Source: Desulfonatronovibrio magnus (GTDB taxonomy: Bacteria; Desulfobacterota; Desulfovibrionia; Desulfovibrionales; Desulfonatronovibrionaceae). From it: a DNA stretch of 44,735 nucleotides. Numbering within the stretch: position 1 is the stretch's first letter; the number at the start of each line of letters is the position of its first letter. Made by a program: the position numbers and the translations under genes. Positions 24,906-33,481 of this stretch are shown piece after piece. The notes below the pieces were generated by a model, which was given only the letters and a program-made list of their open reading frames with translations, was not told the origin of the DNA and did no database searches. The stretch spans positions 1 to 44,735 of the forward strand of contig NZ_JYNP01000049.1 of NCBI RefSeq assembly GCF_000934755.1, in the 5' to 3' direction.

Positions 24906-25096
24906 GACGATTCTATGTCACTGCTCATTTTCCATTTAGGATATTATAAACGTGAAGTTTGTCAATGGTCTGATTATATCAGTGTAGCGCAGGATGAAGA
25001 TCAGCGCTTATCAGTTCAACAAGCCCGACTCAGAAAGATGTTGACAGAACAGGGTGAAAATTTAGAAGAAAGTCGCCTCAAGGGACAGATCCCATA

Positions 25097-25140
25097 AAAG
25101 CGCTTCACTCGGGTGGGGCGGCACCGAATATGCGAGTAGT
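25097..25140 (+). repeat. CACCCGGGC-GGACCG dispersed repeat, copy 3
   Basis: AAGCGCTTCACTCGGGTGGG followed by GCGGCACCGAATATGCGAG matches the copies at 9477 and 13133 at most positions. Confidence 0.5.
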
Positions 25141-25318
25141 TTATATTTCTCGTTCCCAGGCTCCAGCCAGGGGGCGTTTTGTTATTGCGGCTTCAGCCGT
25201 TTCTTCAAAATGAGGCTGGAGCCGCAAAAAAAGAGGTGTTCTTAGACTGGACCCAGGGAAAAAGAGTAAAAGGTCAGCTTTTCCTGTAAGCCTGACAAAA
25301 AAATATGGAGGTAGTGTC

Positions 25319-25765
25319 ATGAGTGATAAACATAATCCATGGGCTGAAATAAAGACAATGCGTGAGGAAATGGATAAAATCATGAATGAGTCTTTCAACC
25401 GGAAAAATCAACAAGGTCTGGGGCAGGACAAATTGTCATTATGGCAGCCTGCGGCTGACATGTATGAAAATACAACTCAGATAGTCATTGAACTTGAATT
25501 GCCCGGGGTGACTCGTGAAAACATTAATCTGGAGGTTCAGGGTGAACAACTGGTTGTTTACGGAGAGAAAAGGATGGAGAAAGATGCCTCTTCAACCGGG
25601 TATCAGTTTCTGGAAAGATCTTACGGCCCTTTCAGCCGGGTTTTTGTTCTGCCGGAATATGCTGATACATCTAATGTTAAGGCCATATTTTCCCAGGGGA
25701 TTCTAAGTGTTACCATTGCCAAAACCGGAAAGCGCAACAGAACATTACGCATAGATATTGAATGA
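25319..25765 (+). CDS. Small heat shock protein, Hsp20/alpha-crystallin family
   Basis: The 148-residue protein has the alpha-crystallin domain (about 40-140). It shows PAADMYENTTQIVIELELPGV, the VYGEKR strand and the ERSYGPFSRVFVLPEYAD segment, with an FSQGILSVTIAK motif (the AxGVL-like groove-binding region) near the end. These chaperones bind unfolding proteins without ATP. A strong GGAGG site lies about 7 bases before the ATG. It appears monocistronic and is followed by tandem-repeat DNA. Confidence 0.95.
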   Translation: MSDKHNPWAEIKTMREEMDKIMNESFNRKNQQGLGQDKLSLWQPAADMYENTTQIVIELELPGVTRENINLEVQGEQLVVYGEKRMEKDASSTGYQFLERSYGPFSRVFVLPEYADTSNVKAIFSQGILSVTIAKTGKRNRTLRIDIE

Positions 25766-25826
25766 GGTCAGGGGTCAGGGGTCAGAGGGCAGATGTCAGA
25801 TGTCAGAAGTTAGAGGTCAGGGGTGC
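25764..25826. repeat. Degenerate heptamer tandem repeat (AGGTCAG type)
   Basis: Successive units such as AGGTCAGGGGTCAGGGGTCA and AGATGTCAGATGTCAGAAGT repeat with a 7-8 bp period directly after the Hsp20 stop codon. The complementary-sense CTTCAGC patch follows at 25917. Confidence 0.75.
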
Positions 25827-25916
25827 CTTAGTAGCTTACCGTTTCAATCCAGTAGAAAAAAAAAGAAATTTATTTAATCTTGAAAGAGCAATGATGCCCA
25901 AGATCCATATTCTTCA

Positions 25917-25989
25917 CCCTTCAACCTTCAGTCTTCACCCTTCACCCTTCAGCCTTCAGCCTTCACCCTTCAGTCTTCAGTCTTCAGCC
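25917..25989. repeat. Degenerate heptamer tandem repeat (CTTCAGC/CTTCACC type)
   Basis: About ten units of CTTCA(G/C)(C/T)-type with a 5-8 bp period. Together with 25764-25826 it forms a purine-rich / pyrimidine-rich pair that could base-pair. The 360 bases after it, up to the RsbRD-like gene, are AT-rich and probably contain the promoter of the dsrMKJOP operon; a TTGACG at about 26171 is a weak -35 candidate. Confidence 0.7.
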
Positions 25990-26348
25990 TGAAGAGTAAG
26001 GTTATCGCCCAAACTTAACTATGCTTGTTTAAATTGGTTTGTGGGCACAGCCCGCATTAGTGCAGGGTTTCTTTGTAAATATTTTGTGAAAAAAAACTTT
26101 ATTGGAGATAAAGCCTTGATATCACATATATAAATATAAATATTTCTTGTTATTTTTTTCTCAAATTGTCTTGACGATAAAAGACGGCTGATTTAAGAGA
26201 GGTTCATCTCAACGCATGTTGAAAGGTTTTTTGTCAGTTTATTCCGGTAAGATGAACAGTTATCAACAGCCTGCTTTGGATAGACCCAGGAAAAACTTCG
26301 AGCTTATTTTAAAATAATAATTTAACTCATAAATCAAAACTAATTAAA

Positions 26349-26861
26349 ATGAAGATAGAAGATTTAATTAAAGAAAATAAAACTCAAATCATCAATTTGT
26401 GGCTTAAAAAATTCATTGATACTTATCCCAAGGAATCCGCCAGTTTTTTTCTTGGTGGAACAGCACAGTTTGCCAATCCTGTAGGACATACTTTTCGAAT
26501 AAACCTGGAAAATATTTTTGACGAATTTCTGTCTGATGCTGATGAGGACAGGATGAAGAAATATGTAGATGCTGTGGTTCGCATCAGGGCTGTGCAAGGT
26601 TTCACTCCCTCAGAGGCCCTTTGCTTTGTTCCTATGTTCAAGGAATCAATCTGGGAAACCTGCGGCAAACAGTTCAGTCAAAAAAGTCAGCTTGAAGAAT
26701 GGATAGATTTTCTCGGACGTCTGGAATATCTGAACAATATGGCATTTGATATATATATGTCATGCAGGGAGCTTCTCTGGAAGCACAAGGCGGAGTTTAT
26801 GAACTCCAGGACTCATAAGCTCTTGGAGCGAGCAAATCTTCTTGAAAAAGCCGTTGAATAA
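26349..26861 (+). CDS. RsbRD N-terminal-domain protein preceding dsrM
   Basis: The 170-residue protein consists of one helical globin-like RsbRD-type sensor domain: INLWLKKFIDTYPKES at the N-terminus, then INLENIFDEFL and YVDAVVRIRAVQGFTPSEAL. It has no STAS or enzymatic output domain. It lies 40 bases upstream of dsrM on the same strand, and a similar protein upstream of dsrM is known to me from other Desulfovibrio-type genomes, so it probably belongs to the operon. A role as sensor or assembly factor for the Dsr membrane complex is inferred from position only. The ATG at 26349 has no strong ribosome binding site. Confidence 0.78.
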   Translation: MKIEDLIKENKTQIINLWLKKFIDTYPKESASFFLGGTAQFANPVGHTFRINLENIFDEFLSDADEDRMKKYVDAVVRIRAVQGFTPSEALCFVPMFKESIWETCGKQFSQKSQLEEWIDFLGRLEYLNNMAFDIYMSCRELLWKHKAEFMNSRTHKLLERANLLEKAVE

Positions 26862-26901
26862 TTTTTAGATAATGTTCAATCTTTAAGTGAGGTAGCAGCA
26901 C

Positions 26902-27930
26902 ATGAAAGCGATTTATTCAATGTTTCTGGTCTTCGCCCTGATCCTACTGGCCATGATAGGCGCTGGAGCTATGGGTATGGAATACCTTTTTGGGGTGATA
27001 ATTCCATATCTGGCCGTTGTGGTTTTTATTGTAGGGTTTGCGGCAAAGGTGGTGGGCTGGGGAAAGGCGGCAGTGCCATTCAACATAACCACTACCTGTG
27101 GGCAGGGCAAGTCATTGCCCTGGATTAAAGAGAACAAAATTGAAAATCCATCCAGTACAGGCGGCGTTATTGCCCGGATGTTTTTTGAGATTTTTCTTTT
27201 TCGTTCTCTTTTTCGCAACTCCAAGGTCGAGCTTCATGACGGCCAAAGAGTAGCATACTCCTCGAGCAAGTGGCTCTGGCTGTTTGCGATTCTTTTTCAT
27301 TACACATTTTTGGTGATCTTTCTCAGGCACATGAGGTTTTTCACTGAGCCGGTACCATTTCCCTTTGAAATGCTGGATAAAATGGACAGCATGCTTCAGA
27401 TAGGAGCGCCAGCACTATATCTTTCCAGTGTTGTTGCAATCGCAGCACTGAGTTATCTCCTGCTGAGAAGGCTTTTTGTACCTTCTGTGCGCTATATTTC
27501 GCAACCGGCTGATTATTTTCCCCTTTTTCTGATTCTTTCAGTACTGGTGTCCGGCATTATGATGCGTTATTTTGTCAAGACGGATATCATGGCAGTCAAA
27601 GAGCTCACAATGGGGCTGGTTACATTCAGGCCAGTGGTGCCTGAAGGTGTGGGAAGCATATTCTATGTCCATCTGTTTCTGGTATCAGTGCTCCTTTTCT
27701 ACTTCCCCATGAGCAAACTGATGCATATGGGCGGAGTATTTCTCAGCCCTACCAGGAATATGCCTGCCAACACAAGAGAAGTGAGGCATGTCAACCCATG
27801 GAACTATCCGGTCAAGGTTCACACTTATGAAGCTTACGAAGATGAGTTCAGAGAAAAGATGGTGGAGGCTGATCTGCCTGTGGTGAAGCCCTTGGAAGAG
27901 ACTGTGGAAAACGCTGAAAATAAGGAGTAA
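26902..27930 (+). CDS. dsrM: DsrM, cytochrome b-type membrane subunit of the DsrMKJOP complex
   Basis: DsrM (342 residues) is the NarI-like heme-b subunit that exchanges electrons with the menaquinone pool and passes them to DsrK. About five to six hydrophobic segments are visible. Features typical of DsrM include the loop with FNITTTCGQGKSLPWI after the second segment, the HYTFLVIFLRHMRFF segment (heme-ligand histidines) and the C-terminal MSKLMHMGGVFLSPTRN. The hydrophilic tail (about 290-342) is cytoplasmic. A GAGG site lies 10 bases before the ATG. dsrK starts 6 bases after the stop. Confidence 0.95.
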   Translation: MKAIYSMFLVFALILLAMIGAGAMGMEYLFGVIIPYLAVVVFIVGFAAKVVGWGKAAVPFNITTTCGQGKSLPWIKENKIENPSSTGGVIARMFFEIFLFRSLFRNSKVELHDGQRVAYSSSKWLWLFAILFHYTFLVIFLRHMRFFTEPVPFPFEMLDKMDSMLQIGAPALYLSSVVAIAALSYLLLRRLFVPSVRYISQPADYFPLFLILSVLVSGIMMRYFVKTDIMAVKELTMGLVTFRPVVPEGVGSIFYVHLFLVSVLLFYFPMSKLMHMGGVFLSPTRNMPANTREVRHVNPWNYPVKVHTYEAYEDEFREKMVEADLPVVKPLEETVENAENKE

Positions 27931-27936
27931 ATAATA

Positions 27937-29556
27937 ATGGCCATAGAAAAACCGGATGTACTGTTTAAGAACATCTCTCACAGACCTCCGCAAGGGGACT
28001 GGATGGATGTGCAGTCCAAAATTAAGCCTGGCAGATACTGCTATGCTGGAGATCCTGAAGCTCTTGAATATGTCGGATTGCCCAATCCCAGAAAATGGAA
28101 CCCTTTGGATGATGACTGGAAATTGCCTGAGAATTGGCAGGAAATCGTAATAGGCGGGCTTAAAGAACGTCTGGACCGTTTTCGGTCATTCAAAATTTTT
28201 ATGGATGTATGTGTGCGTTGCGGGGCCTGTGCTGACAAATGTCATTTTTTTATAGGATCCGGTGATCCAAAAAATATGCCTGTTCTCAGAGCGGAACTGC
28301 TTAGATCGATTTACCGTGGTGAGATCACCAAGGCAGGGAAAATTCTGGGTCGCTTCGCCGGAGGCAGAAAACTTACCGAAGAGGTGCTTAAGGAAATCTG
28401 GTACTACTATTATCAGTGTACTGAGTGTCGCCGCTGTTCCGTGTTTTGCCCTTACGGCATTGACCAGGCTGAAATAACCATCATAGGTCGAGAGCTTCTC
28501 AACCTTATCGGGCTTAATATTGACTGGATAGCCAAACCCGTTGCCAACTGCTACCGCACCGGAAATCATCTTGGCATCCAGCCTCATGCTTTTAAGGACA
28601 TGATAGACTTTTTCTGTGACGATATCGAGGAAGTCTGCGGCATCAGACCTGAACCTACCTTTAACAAAGTAGGCGCTGACATTTTGTTTGTCACACCTTC
28701 CGGAGATGTATTTGCTGATCCGGGCACTTACACCTGCATGGGATACCTGATGCTTTTTCACTATCTCAAGGAAGAGTACGGGTTAGATGTAACCTGGAGT
28801 ACGTATGCTTCTGAAGGTGGTAATTTCGGATTTTTTACTTCTCACGAAATGATGAAACGGCTGAACGCCAAAATGTACATGGAGGCCAAACGCCTTGGAG
28901 TTAAGTGGATTCTGGGCGGTGAGTGCGGACATATGTGGCGGGTTATCCATCAGTATATGGACACCATGAATGGCCCTGCAGACTTTCTGGAAACTCCTGT
29001 GTCACCCATAACCGGCACCAAGTTTCAAAGTGCCGCATCAACCAAGATGGTGCATATTGTGGAGTTTACAGCTGATCTGATTAAAAATGGCAAGCTGAAT
29101 CTGGATAAGTCCCGCAATGCCAACATCAAGGCAACCTTCCACGACTCCTGCAACACTTCCAGAGGTATGGGCTTTTTTGAAGAACCGAGATACATCATTA
29201 AAAATGTTCTGGATAACTTTTATGAAATGCCGGAAGGAACTACGAAAGAGCAGACTTTCTGCTGTGGAGGCGGTTCTGGATTGAATGCCGGTGAAAATGA
29301 AGAGATCAGGATGATGGGTGGACTGCCGAGAGCCAATGCTGTTAAGTTTGTTCATGATCGTCATGACGTGAACATGCTCAGCTGTATCTGTGCCATCGAC
29401 CGTGCTACCCTTACTCAATCTGTGAATTACTGGGTTCCCGGGGTTGAAGTTTGTGGTTTGCATGAGCTTGTGGGCAATGCTCTGGTCCTTCCTGGTGAGT
29501 CTGAAAGAGAGACAGACCTGAGAGCAGAACCTCTTCCGGGTAAGGAGGAAGAATAA
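27937..29556 (+). CDS. dsrK: DsrK, HdrD-like iron-sulfur catalytic subunit of the DsrMKJOP complex
   Basis: The 539-residue cytoplasmic protein has two [4Fe-4S] ferredoxin motifs, C92-x2-C95-x2-C98-x3-C102 and C161-x2-C164-x2-C167-x3-C171. A C-terminal CCG-type module follows (DSCNTSRG near 402 and FCCGGGSG near 445), as in the catalytic subunit HdrD of heterodisulfide reductase. DsrK is thought to act on the DsrC trisulfide produced during sulfite reduction. It is translationally tight with its neighbours: 6 bases after dsrM, and its TAA overlaps the dsrJ ATG by one base. Confidence 0.96.
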   Translation: MAIEKPDVLFKNISHRPPQGDWMDVQSKIKPGRYCYAGDPEALEYVGLPNPRKWNPLDDDWKLPENWQEIVIGGLKERLDRFRSFKIFMDVCVRCGACADKCHFFIGSGDPKNMPVLRAELLRSIYRGEITKAGKILGRFAGGRKLTEEVLKEIWYYYYQCTECRRCSVFCPYGIDQAEITIIGRELLNLIGLNIDWIAKPVANCYRTGNHLGIQPHAFKDMIDFFCDDIEEVCGIRPEPTFNKVGADILFVTPSGDVFADPGTYTCMGYLMLFHYLKEEYGLDVTWSTYASEGGNFGFFTSHEMMKRLNAKMYMEAKRLGVKWILGGECGHMWRVIHQYMDTMNGPADFLETPVSPITGTKFQSAASTKMVHIVEFTADLIKNGKLNLDKSRNANIKATFHDSCNTSRGMGFFEEPRYIIKNVLDNFYEMPEGTTKEQTFCCGGGSGLNAGENEEIRMMGGLPRANAVKFVHDRHDVNMLSCICAIDRATLTQSVNYWVPGVEVCGLHELVGNALVLPGESERETDLRAEPLPGKEEE

Positions 29557-29939
29557 TGTATCATTCCAATAAGATAATACCGGGCTTAGTTATTTTTTTC
29601 CTGGCAATGACTTTTCCATTCTGGTTTAATATAGGCAGCGAAGCCTACTCAACTCCAGAACTGGTATTGCCGGAAGACCATGAGCACTGTGTAGAGGCTG
29701 TTGAGTTCATGCGGGCGGAGCATATGACAATGCTCAATGAATGGCGTGATGCTTATGTCCGAGACGGTTACGGCGAATATCAGAGCATGCTGACCGGGGA
29801 AATGTATGCCATGAGTCTGACCAAGACCTGTATGAACTGCCATAATAATAAGGGTGATTTCTGTGATCGATGCCATGATTCAGTATCGGTTGATCCTTAT
29901 TGTTGGGATTGTCATATAGAGCCAGAGGGGGTTGAGTAA
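29556..29939 (+). CDS. dsrJ: DsrJ, periplasmic triheme cytochrome c of the DsrMKJOP complex
   Basis: The 127-residue protein has an N-terminal hydrophobic anchor (about 8-25) and three CxxCH heme sites at C92-H96, C103-H107 and C116-H120. Cys45 (DHEHCVEAVEF) corresponds in position to the cysteine that serves as unusual His/Cys distal heme ligand in characterised DsrJ proteins. It sits in the periplasm, anchored by an uncleaved signal. The stop is directly followed by the dsrO ATG with no gap. Confidence 0.95.
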   Translation: MYHSNKIIPGLVIFFLAMTFPFWFNIGSEAYSTPELVLPEDHEHCVEAVEFMRAEHMTMLNEWRDAYVRDGYGEYQSMLTGEMYAMSLTKTCMNCHNNKGDFCDRCHDSVSVDPYCWDCHIEPEGVE

Positions 29940-30704
29940 ATGAAAAGCAGTAGAAGAAAATTTATAGCAATGGCCGGCTTTGCCGCCCTTGGCTGGAGTG
30001 TTTGTCCTTCTCTAACCAGGGCTGCCACAGAAGCCGGGCCCAAGCTGTATTTTAAAGAAGAGGGCAGTCTGGAAGCTTCTCAGTGGGCAATGGCCATTGA
30101 TACCAAGAAGCTTGACAGACAAATCATGAATAAGTGTATTGAAGCTTGTCATACCCTTCATAACGTTCCTGACATTGACTCAGACCAGAACATCAAGTGG
30201 ATCTGGATTGAGCCTTTCAGGAATCTGTTCTATGATCAGTCCCATCCCAACCTTAAAAACAAGGCTAATCAGCCCTTTCTAACCTTGTGCAATCATTGTG
30301 ACAATCCACCCTGCGTACGGGTTTGTCCCACAAGAGCTACTTTCAGAAGGCCTGACGGCATAGTGCTTATGGACTTTCATCGCTGCATAGGATGTCGCTT
30401 CTGTATGGCTGGATGTCCTTACGGGTCAAGAAGCTTCAACTTTTATGATCCAAGGATATATCTTGAAAATCTTTCTCATGAGTATCCTACAAGATCCAAG
30501 GGTGTAGTGGAAAAGTGTGAATTTTGCGCCCACAGGTTAGACAAGGGGCAAATGCCAGCCTGCGTAGAAGCTTCTGAAGGAGCTCTGCTTTTCGGCGACC
30601 TCAATGATTCCAACTCAGATGTGAGAAAAGCCCTCAGAGAGAGGTATTCTCTGGTCCGCAAACCCAAACTGGGCACTGGTCCAAAAGTTTATTATCTAAT
30701 ATAA
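29940..30704 (+). CDS. dsrO: DsrO, Tat-exported iron-sulfur subunit of the DsrMKJOP complex
   Basis: The 254-residue protein begins with a twin-arginine signal (SSRRKFIAMAGFAALG; RR at 5-6). It contains NrfC/HybA-like ferredoxin motifs (CNHCDNPPCVRVCPT, CIGCRFCMAGCPYG, CEFCAHRLDKGQMPAC), giving several [4Fe-4S] clusters. It is folded in the cytoplasm, exported by Tat and docks on DsrP at the periplasmic face. dsrP starts 10 bases downstream. Confidence 0.95.
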   Translation: MKSSRRKFIAMAGFAALGWSVCPSLTRAATEAGPKLYFKEEGSLEASQWAMAIDTKKLDRQIMNKCIEACHTLHNVPDIDSDQNIKWIWIEPFRNLFYDQSHPNLKNKANQPFLTLCNHCDNPPCVRVCPTRATFRRPDGIVLMDFHRCIGCRFCMAGCPYGSRSFNFYDPRIYLENLSHEYPTRSKGVVEKCEFCAHRLDKGQMPACVEASEGALLFGDLNDSNSDVRKALRERYSLVRKPKLGTGPKVYYLI

Positions 30705-30714
30705 GGGGTGTACG

Positions 30715-31872
30715 ATGCTCGAAAAAGCAATAAAAGGAAATATACTATACTGGGGCTGGATATTCTTTCTGCTGGCCATCATTGGAGTAGGAGCCGGTGC
30801 CTACCTGATGCAGCTTGAGCATGGGCTGGGCATTACAGGCCTTAACAGAGATGTATCCTGGGGGTTTTATATTGCCCAGTTTACCTTTCTCGTTGGAGTT
30901 GCTGCATCTGCGGTAATGATGGTTATTCCAAAATATCTACACAATTTCAAGGCATTTGGAAGGATGCTCATTCTTGGTGAGTTCCTGGCCATAGCAGCGG
31001 TCAGCATGTGTCTTATGTTCATCATAGTTGACCTTGGCCAGCCTGCCAGGCTTATGAACGTTATACTTCATCCTTCACCCAACTCCATACTGTTCTGGGA
31101 TATGATCGTCCTTAATGGCTATCTATTTCTCAATCTGCTCATCGGTTGGGTTACTCTTCAATCCGAGCGTAAGCAGGTGGCTCCTCCGCGCTGGATAATG
31201 CCGTTTATTTACCTCTCCATACCCTGGGCGGTCAGTATTCATACAGTAACAGCGTTCCTGTATGCTGGTCTTCCCGGCCGTGATTTCTGGCTGACCGCTG
31301 TCATGGCTCCATCATTTCTGGCATCAGCTTTTGCTGCTGGACCTGCTCTTCTGATTCTGCTGGGGCTTATAGTCAAGGCCTTTGCCAAGTGGGATCCAGG
31401 CAAGGAGTCCATTCAAGCCCTTGCCAAGATCGTGGTTTACGCCATGTCCGTGCACCTGTTTATAGTGCTCTGTAAAGTGTTTACCGCTGCGTACAGCCAG
31501 ATTCCTGACAAGCTTTACCACTACAAGTTTCTGTATTTTGGGCTTGATGGCCATACCACTCTGGCAACATTCAGCTGGGTGGCCATATTTGCAGGGATTG
31601 TCGCAGTGATTATACTCCTTAATCCCAAAAACAGGCAGGCGGAAAATGTTCTGGCCTTTTCATGTATTCTAATACTTATGAGTACCTGGATTGATAAGGG
31701 CCTTGGTCTAATTTCTGCTGGATTCATACCCAACCCCATGAAGGAAGTAGTCATTTATACTCCCACACAGCCGGAATTGCTGATAACTCTGGCCATATGG
31801 GCTAAAGGGTTCTTGATCCTGACCATCCTGTATAAAGTTGCCATTGGGGTCAAAAAAGAGATTGAGGTTTAA
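30715..31872 (+). CDS. dsrP: DsrP, NrfD-like integral membrane subunit of the DsrMKJOP complex
   Basis: The 385-residue polytopic protein (about ten hydrophobic segments) is of the NrfD/PsrC family that interacts with quinol at the periplasmic side and partners with DsrO. Typical segments are MLEKAIKGNILYWGWIFFL at the start, a DLGQPARLMNVILHPSPNS loop and PWAVSIHTVTAFLYAGLPGR in the middle. AAGGGG lies about 8 bases before the ATG. It is the last gene of dsrMKJOP; a repeat element and a perfect hairpin follow. Confidence 0.95.
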   Translation: MLEKAIKGNILYWGWIFFLLAIIGVGAGAYLMQLEHGLGITGLNRDVSWGFYIAQFTFLVGVAASAVMMVIPKYLHNFKAFGRMLILGEFLAIAAVSMCLMFIIVDLGQPARLMNVILHPSPNSILFWDMIVLNGYLFLNLLIGWVTLQSERKQVAPPRWIMPFIYLSIPWAVSIHTVTAFLYAGLPGRDFWLTAVMAPSFLASAFAAGPALLILLGLIVKAFAKWDPGKESIQALAKIVVYAMSVHLFIVLCKVFTAAYSQIPDKLYHYKFLYFGLDGHTTLATFSWVAIFAGIVAVIILLNPKNRQAENVLAFSCILILMSTWIDKGLGLISAGFIPNPMKEVVIYTPTQPELLITLAIWAKGFLILTILYKVAIGVKKEIEV

Positions 31873-31900
31873 TAATAGTCTAAGCTTAAATGTCATGTAA

Positions 31901-32029
31901 CAGTTTAGCCATTGGCATGTGGCATAGGGACTGGCTCTCTCAACCTTTGCTTTATTGAGACTGTTATTTTCGTCAGCGAAAAACAGGTTGGGTGGCCAGT
32001 CTCCTGCTTTCCTTAAATGCGCTGAACAG
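31901..32029. repeat. CAGTTTAGCCCTT inverted-end element, copy 3
   Basis: CAGTTTAGCCATTGGC at 31901 is mirrored less perfectly by GCGCTGAACAG ending at 32029. It shares ATAGGGACTGGCTCT and CCTGCTTTCC with the copy at 23292. It lies 28 bases after the dsrP stop codon. Confidence 0.55.
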
Positions 32030-32085
32030 ATACCCATATAGAGATGAAAGACTTTGCTCAGCAAGTCACATCATGTGTTTTTACA

Positions 32086-32115
32086 GGTAACGGACCGCTA
32101 TGCCGGTCCGTTACC
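32086..32115. terminator. Perfect 12-bp hairpin between dsrP and the VOC gene (likely bidirectional)
   Basis: GGTAACGGACCG (32086-32097) and CGGTCCGTTACC (32104-32115) pair perfectly around a 6-base loop. The hairpin overlaps the VOC gene stop codon. No long T-run is present on either side, so efficiency is uncertain, but position between convergent genes fits termination for both strands. Confidence 0.6.
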
Positions 32116-32698
32116 ATTTATTTCTGCGGTTTCTGAACTCACTGCCTTCCCCGGGATAAACCCTTTTATCGCCATCTGAAGTAGGTGATGCTTCAGGAAA
32201 TGCATTGTTGACTGGCTGAGGTCCCTGCATGGCACGATATGTTGGTTTCAGGTCGAGCATTTTAGGGTTTTGATGTAAATCCAGGTCAGAATCAGGTATA
32301 GTCCAGGAAAATTCGATGGCAATGTTGTTGGGATCAAATGAGTATACTGAATAGATAAAACCATGATCCATAACCTCTGAGACCCAGATTTCGGCTGCAC
32401 TGAGGCGGTCGTATATTTCCCATAGATCATCTTTTTGTTCTACTTCAAGGGCAAGATGGTCAAAGGCAAACGGACCTTTAACCGGAACTCCGTGATCTTT
32501 TTCAGGTATCGGTTCAACCTGGTTCCACTCAAAAAAAAGAAGCATGTTGAGATGACCGGCCTCGAAAAAGTATTGCCGATACCCCGGTTTTCCAAGTCCG
32601 GCAATAAGCCTGAGACCGATTAAATCTCTCCAGAACAAAATTGTTTGATCCATATTGCTGGTTACCAGTGCAATATGATTTATTCCTTTGATTTTCAT
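32111..32698 (-). CDS. VOC-superfamily (glyoxalase/dioxygenase fold) protein
   Basis: From ATG 32698 the protein has 195 residues. It carries one VOC module (about 1-135): GINHIALVTSNMDQTILFWRDLIGLRL at the start (His8 a likely metal ligand), FDHLALEVE in the centre and NNIAIEFSW (Glu ligand) at the end. A Pro/Ser-rich tail of about 60 residues lacks recognisable structure. Such proteins include metal-dependent dioxygenases, lyases and epimerases; the substrate is unknown. ATG 32698 has AAGGA 8 bases upstream, better than the in-frame upstream codon at 32743. It is the only minus-strand gene inside the Dsr region. Confidence 0.85.
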   Translation of the reverse strand: MKIKGINHIALVTSNMDQTILFWRDLIGLRLIAGLGKPGYRQYFFEAGHLNMLLFFEWNQVEPIPEKDHGVPVKGPFAFDHLALEVEQKDDLWEIYDRLSAAEIWVSEVMDHGFIYSVYSFDPNNIAIEFSWTIPDSDLDLHQNPKMLDLKPTYRAMQGPQPVNNAFPEASPTSDGDKRVYPGEGSEFRNRRNKW

Positions 32699-32885
32699 GA
32701 TGATGGTCCTTTTTGTTTTTTTAAAATGTAACTGGACAGTCAAAAGTTTTTTTGTAATCGTTTCTTTTTTTCAGATGCTTTCAGTTTGAGTGTGAAGTAG
32801 CTCCCTGTTTTCCTGAAATATCTGATCCGGTATTATTACATAAGGTTTTGAATTTTCATGTCTTTAAAATTGTTGAAAATCCGGC

Positions 32886-32914
32886 TTGACATTGAATTGT
32901 AATTTTGACTAAGT
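32886..32914 (+). promoter_or_regulatory. Possible promoter of the ferredoxin gene
   Basis: A consensus TTGACA (32886-32891) is followed after 17 bases by CTAAGT, a weak -10. It lies about 60 bases before the ferredoxin start codon in an AT-rich intergenic region of about 275 bases. Confidence 0.35.
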
Positions 32915-32953
32915 CGCATTTACTTTTGGTTTGCAGATTTTTTCTCAGCCTAA

Positions 32954-33163
<210 letters not shown>

Positions 33164-33174
33164 CTTGACTTTCC

Positions 33175-33203
33175 GGGGAGGCCTTCAAGCCTCCCCCTTT
33201 TTT
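33175..33203 (+). terminator. Intrinsic terminator of the ferredoxin gene
   Basis: GGGGAGGC (33175-33182) pairs with GCCTCCCC (33189-33196) around a 6-base loop, and a CTTTTTT run follows. It lies 12 bases after the stop codon and has all the features of a rho-independent terminator. Confidence 0.9.
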
Positions 33204-33481
33204 CCCACAAGCTATGCCGCAGTAATGAATTTATCTATACACGGCTACCAATCCTATGATTTTGCACAAATCCTTAAGCCAGTCAACAGTATGGCCTTTC
33301 TGCAGCATAAAATATCCAGTCAGCTGACTAACTTACAGATGCAGTTCATGCGCAACCAGGAACCGCCTTAAACATGTCTGATATTGCAAAATCCTGATGA
33401 TGTCTGAAGTGATCATTCATTTGTTCACGTTCAGTTATTGCTATAGTGTTAACAACAAACCTTTCCCGCAGGAGGAAGTTG

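Larger units (their letters stand above)
24754..25318. other. Non-coding stretch between the phosphofructokinase and Hsp20 genes
   Basis: No convincing gene is seen; an 89-codon frame (24828-25097) begins inside a repeat and has no family resemblance. It holds two CACCCGGGC-type repeats in opposite orientation. There is also an inverted repeat GGCTCCAGCC (about 25159) / GGCTGGAGCC (about 25213) around a 45-base spacer. The Hsp20 promoter presumably lies in the last 100 bases. Confidence 0.5.

Noticed and set aside
24828-25097. 89-codon open frame between phosphofructokinase and Hsp20 genes
   Set aside because: Its start lies in a dispersed repeat, its sequence resembles no family I know, and no ribosome binding site is seen.
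25764-25989. CRISPR array
   Set aside because: The units are only 7-8 bp, degenerate and contiguous, without constant repeats and unique spacers.
25762-25992. 76-codon frame after Hsp20
   Set aside because: Its composition is dictated by the AGGTCAG and CTTCAGC tandem repeats.
33225-33371. Possible 48-residue small protein after the ferredoxin
   Set aside because: It follows a strong terminator and has no ribosome binding site; homology would be needed to accept it.
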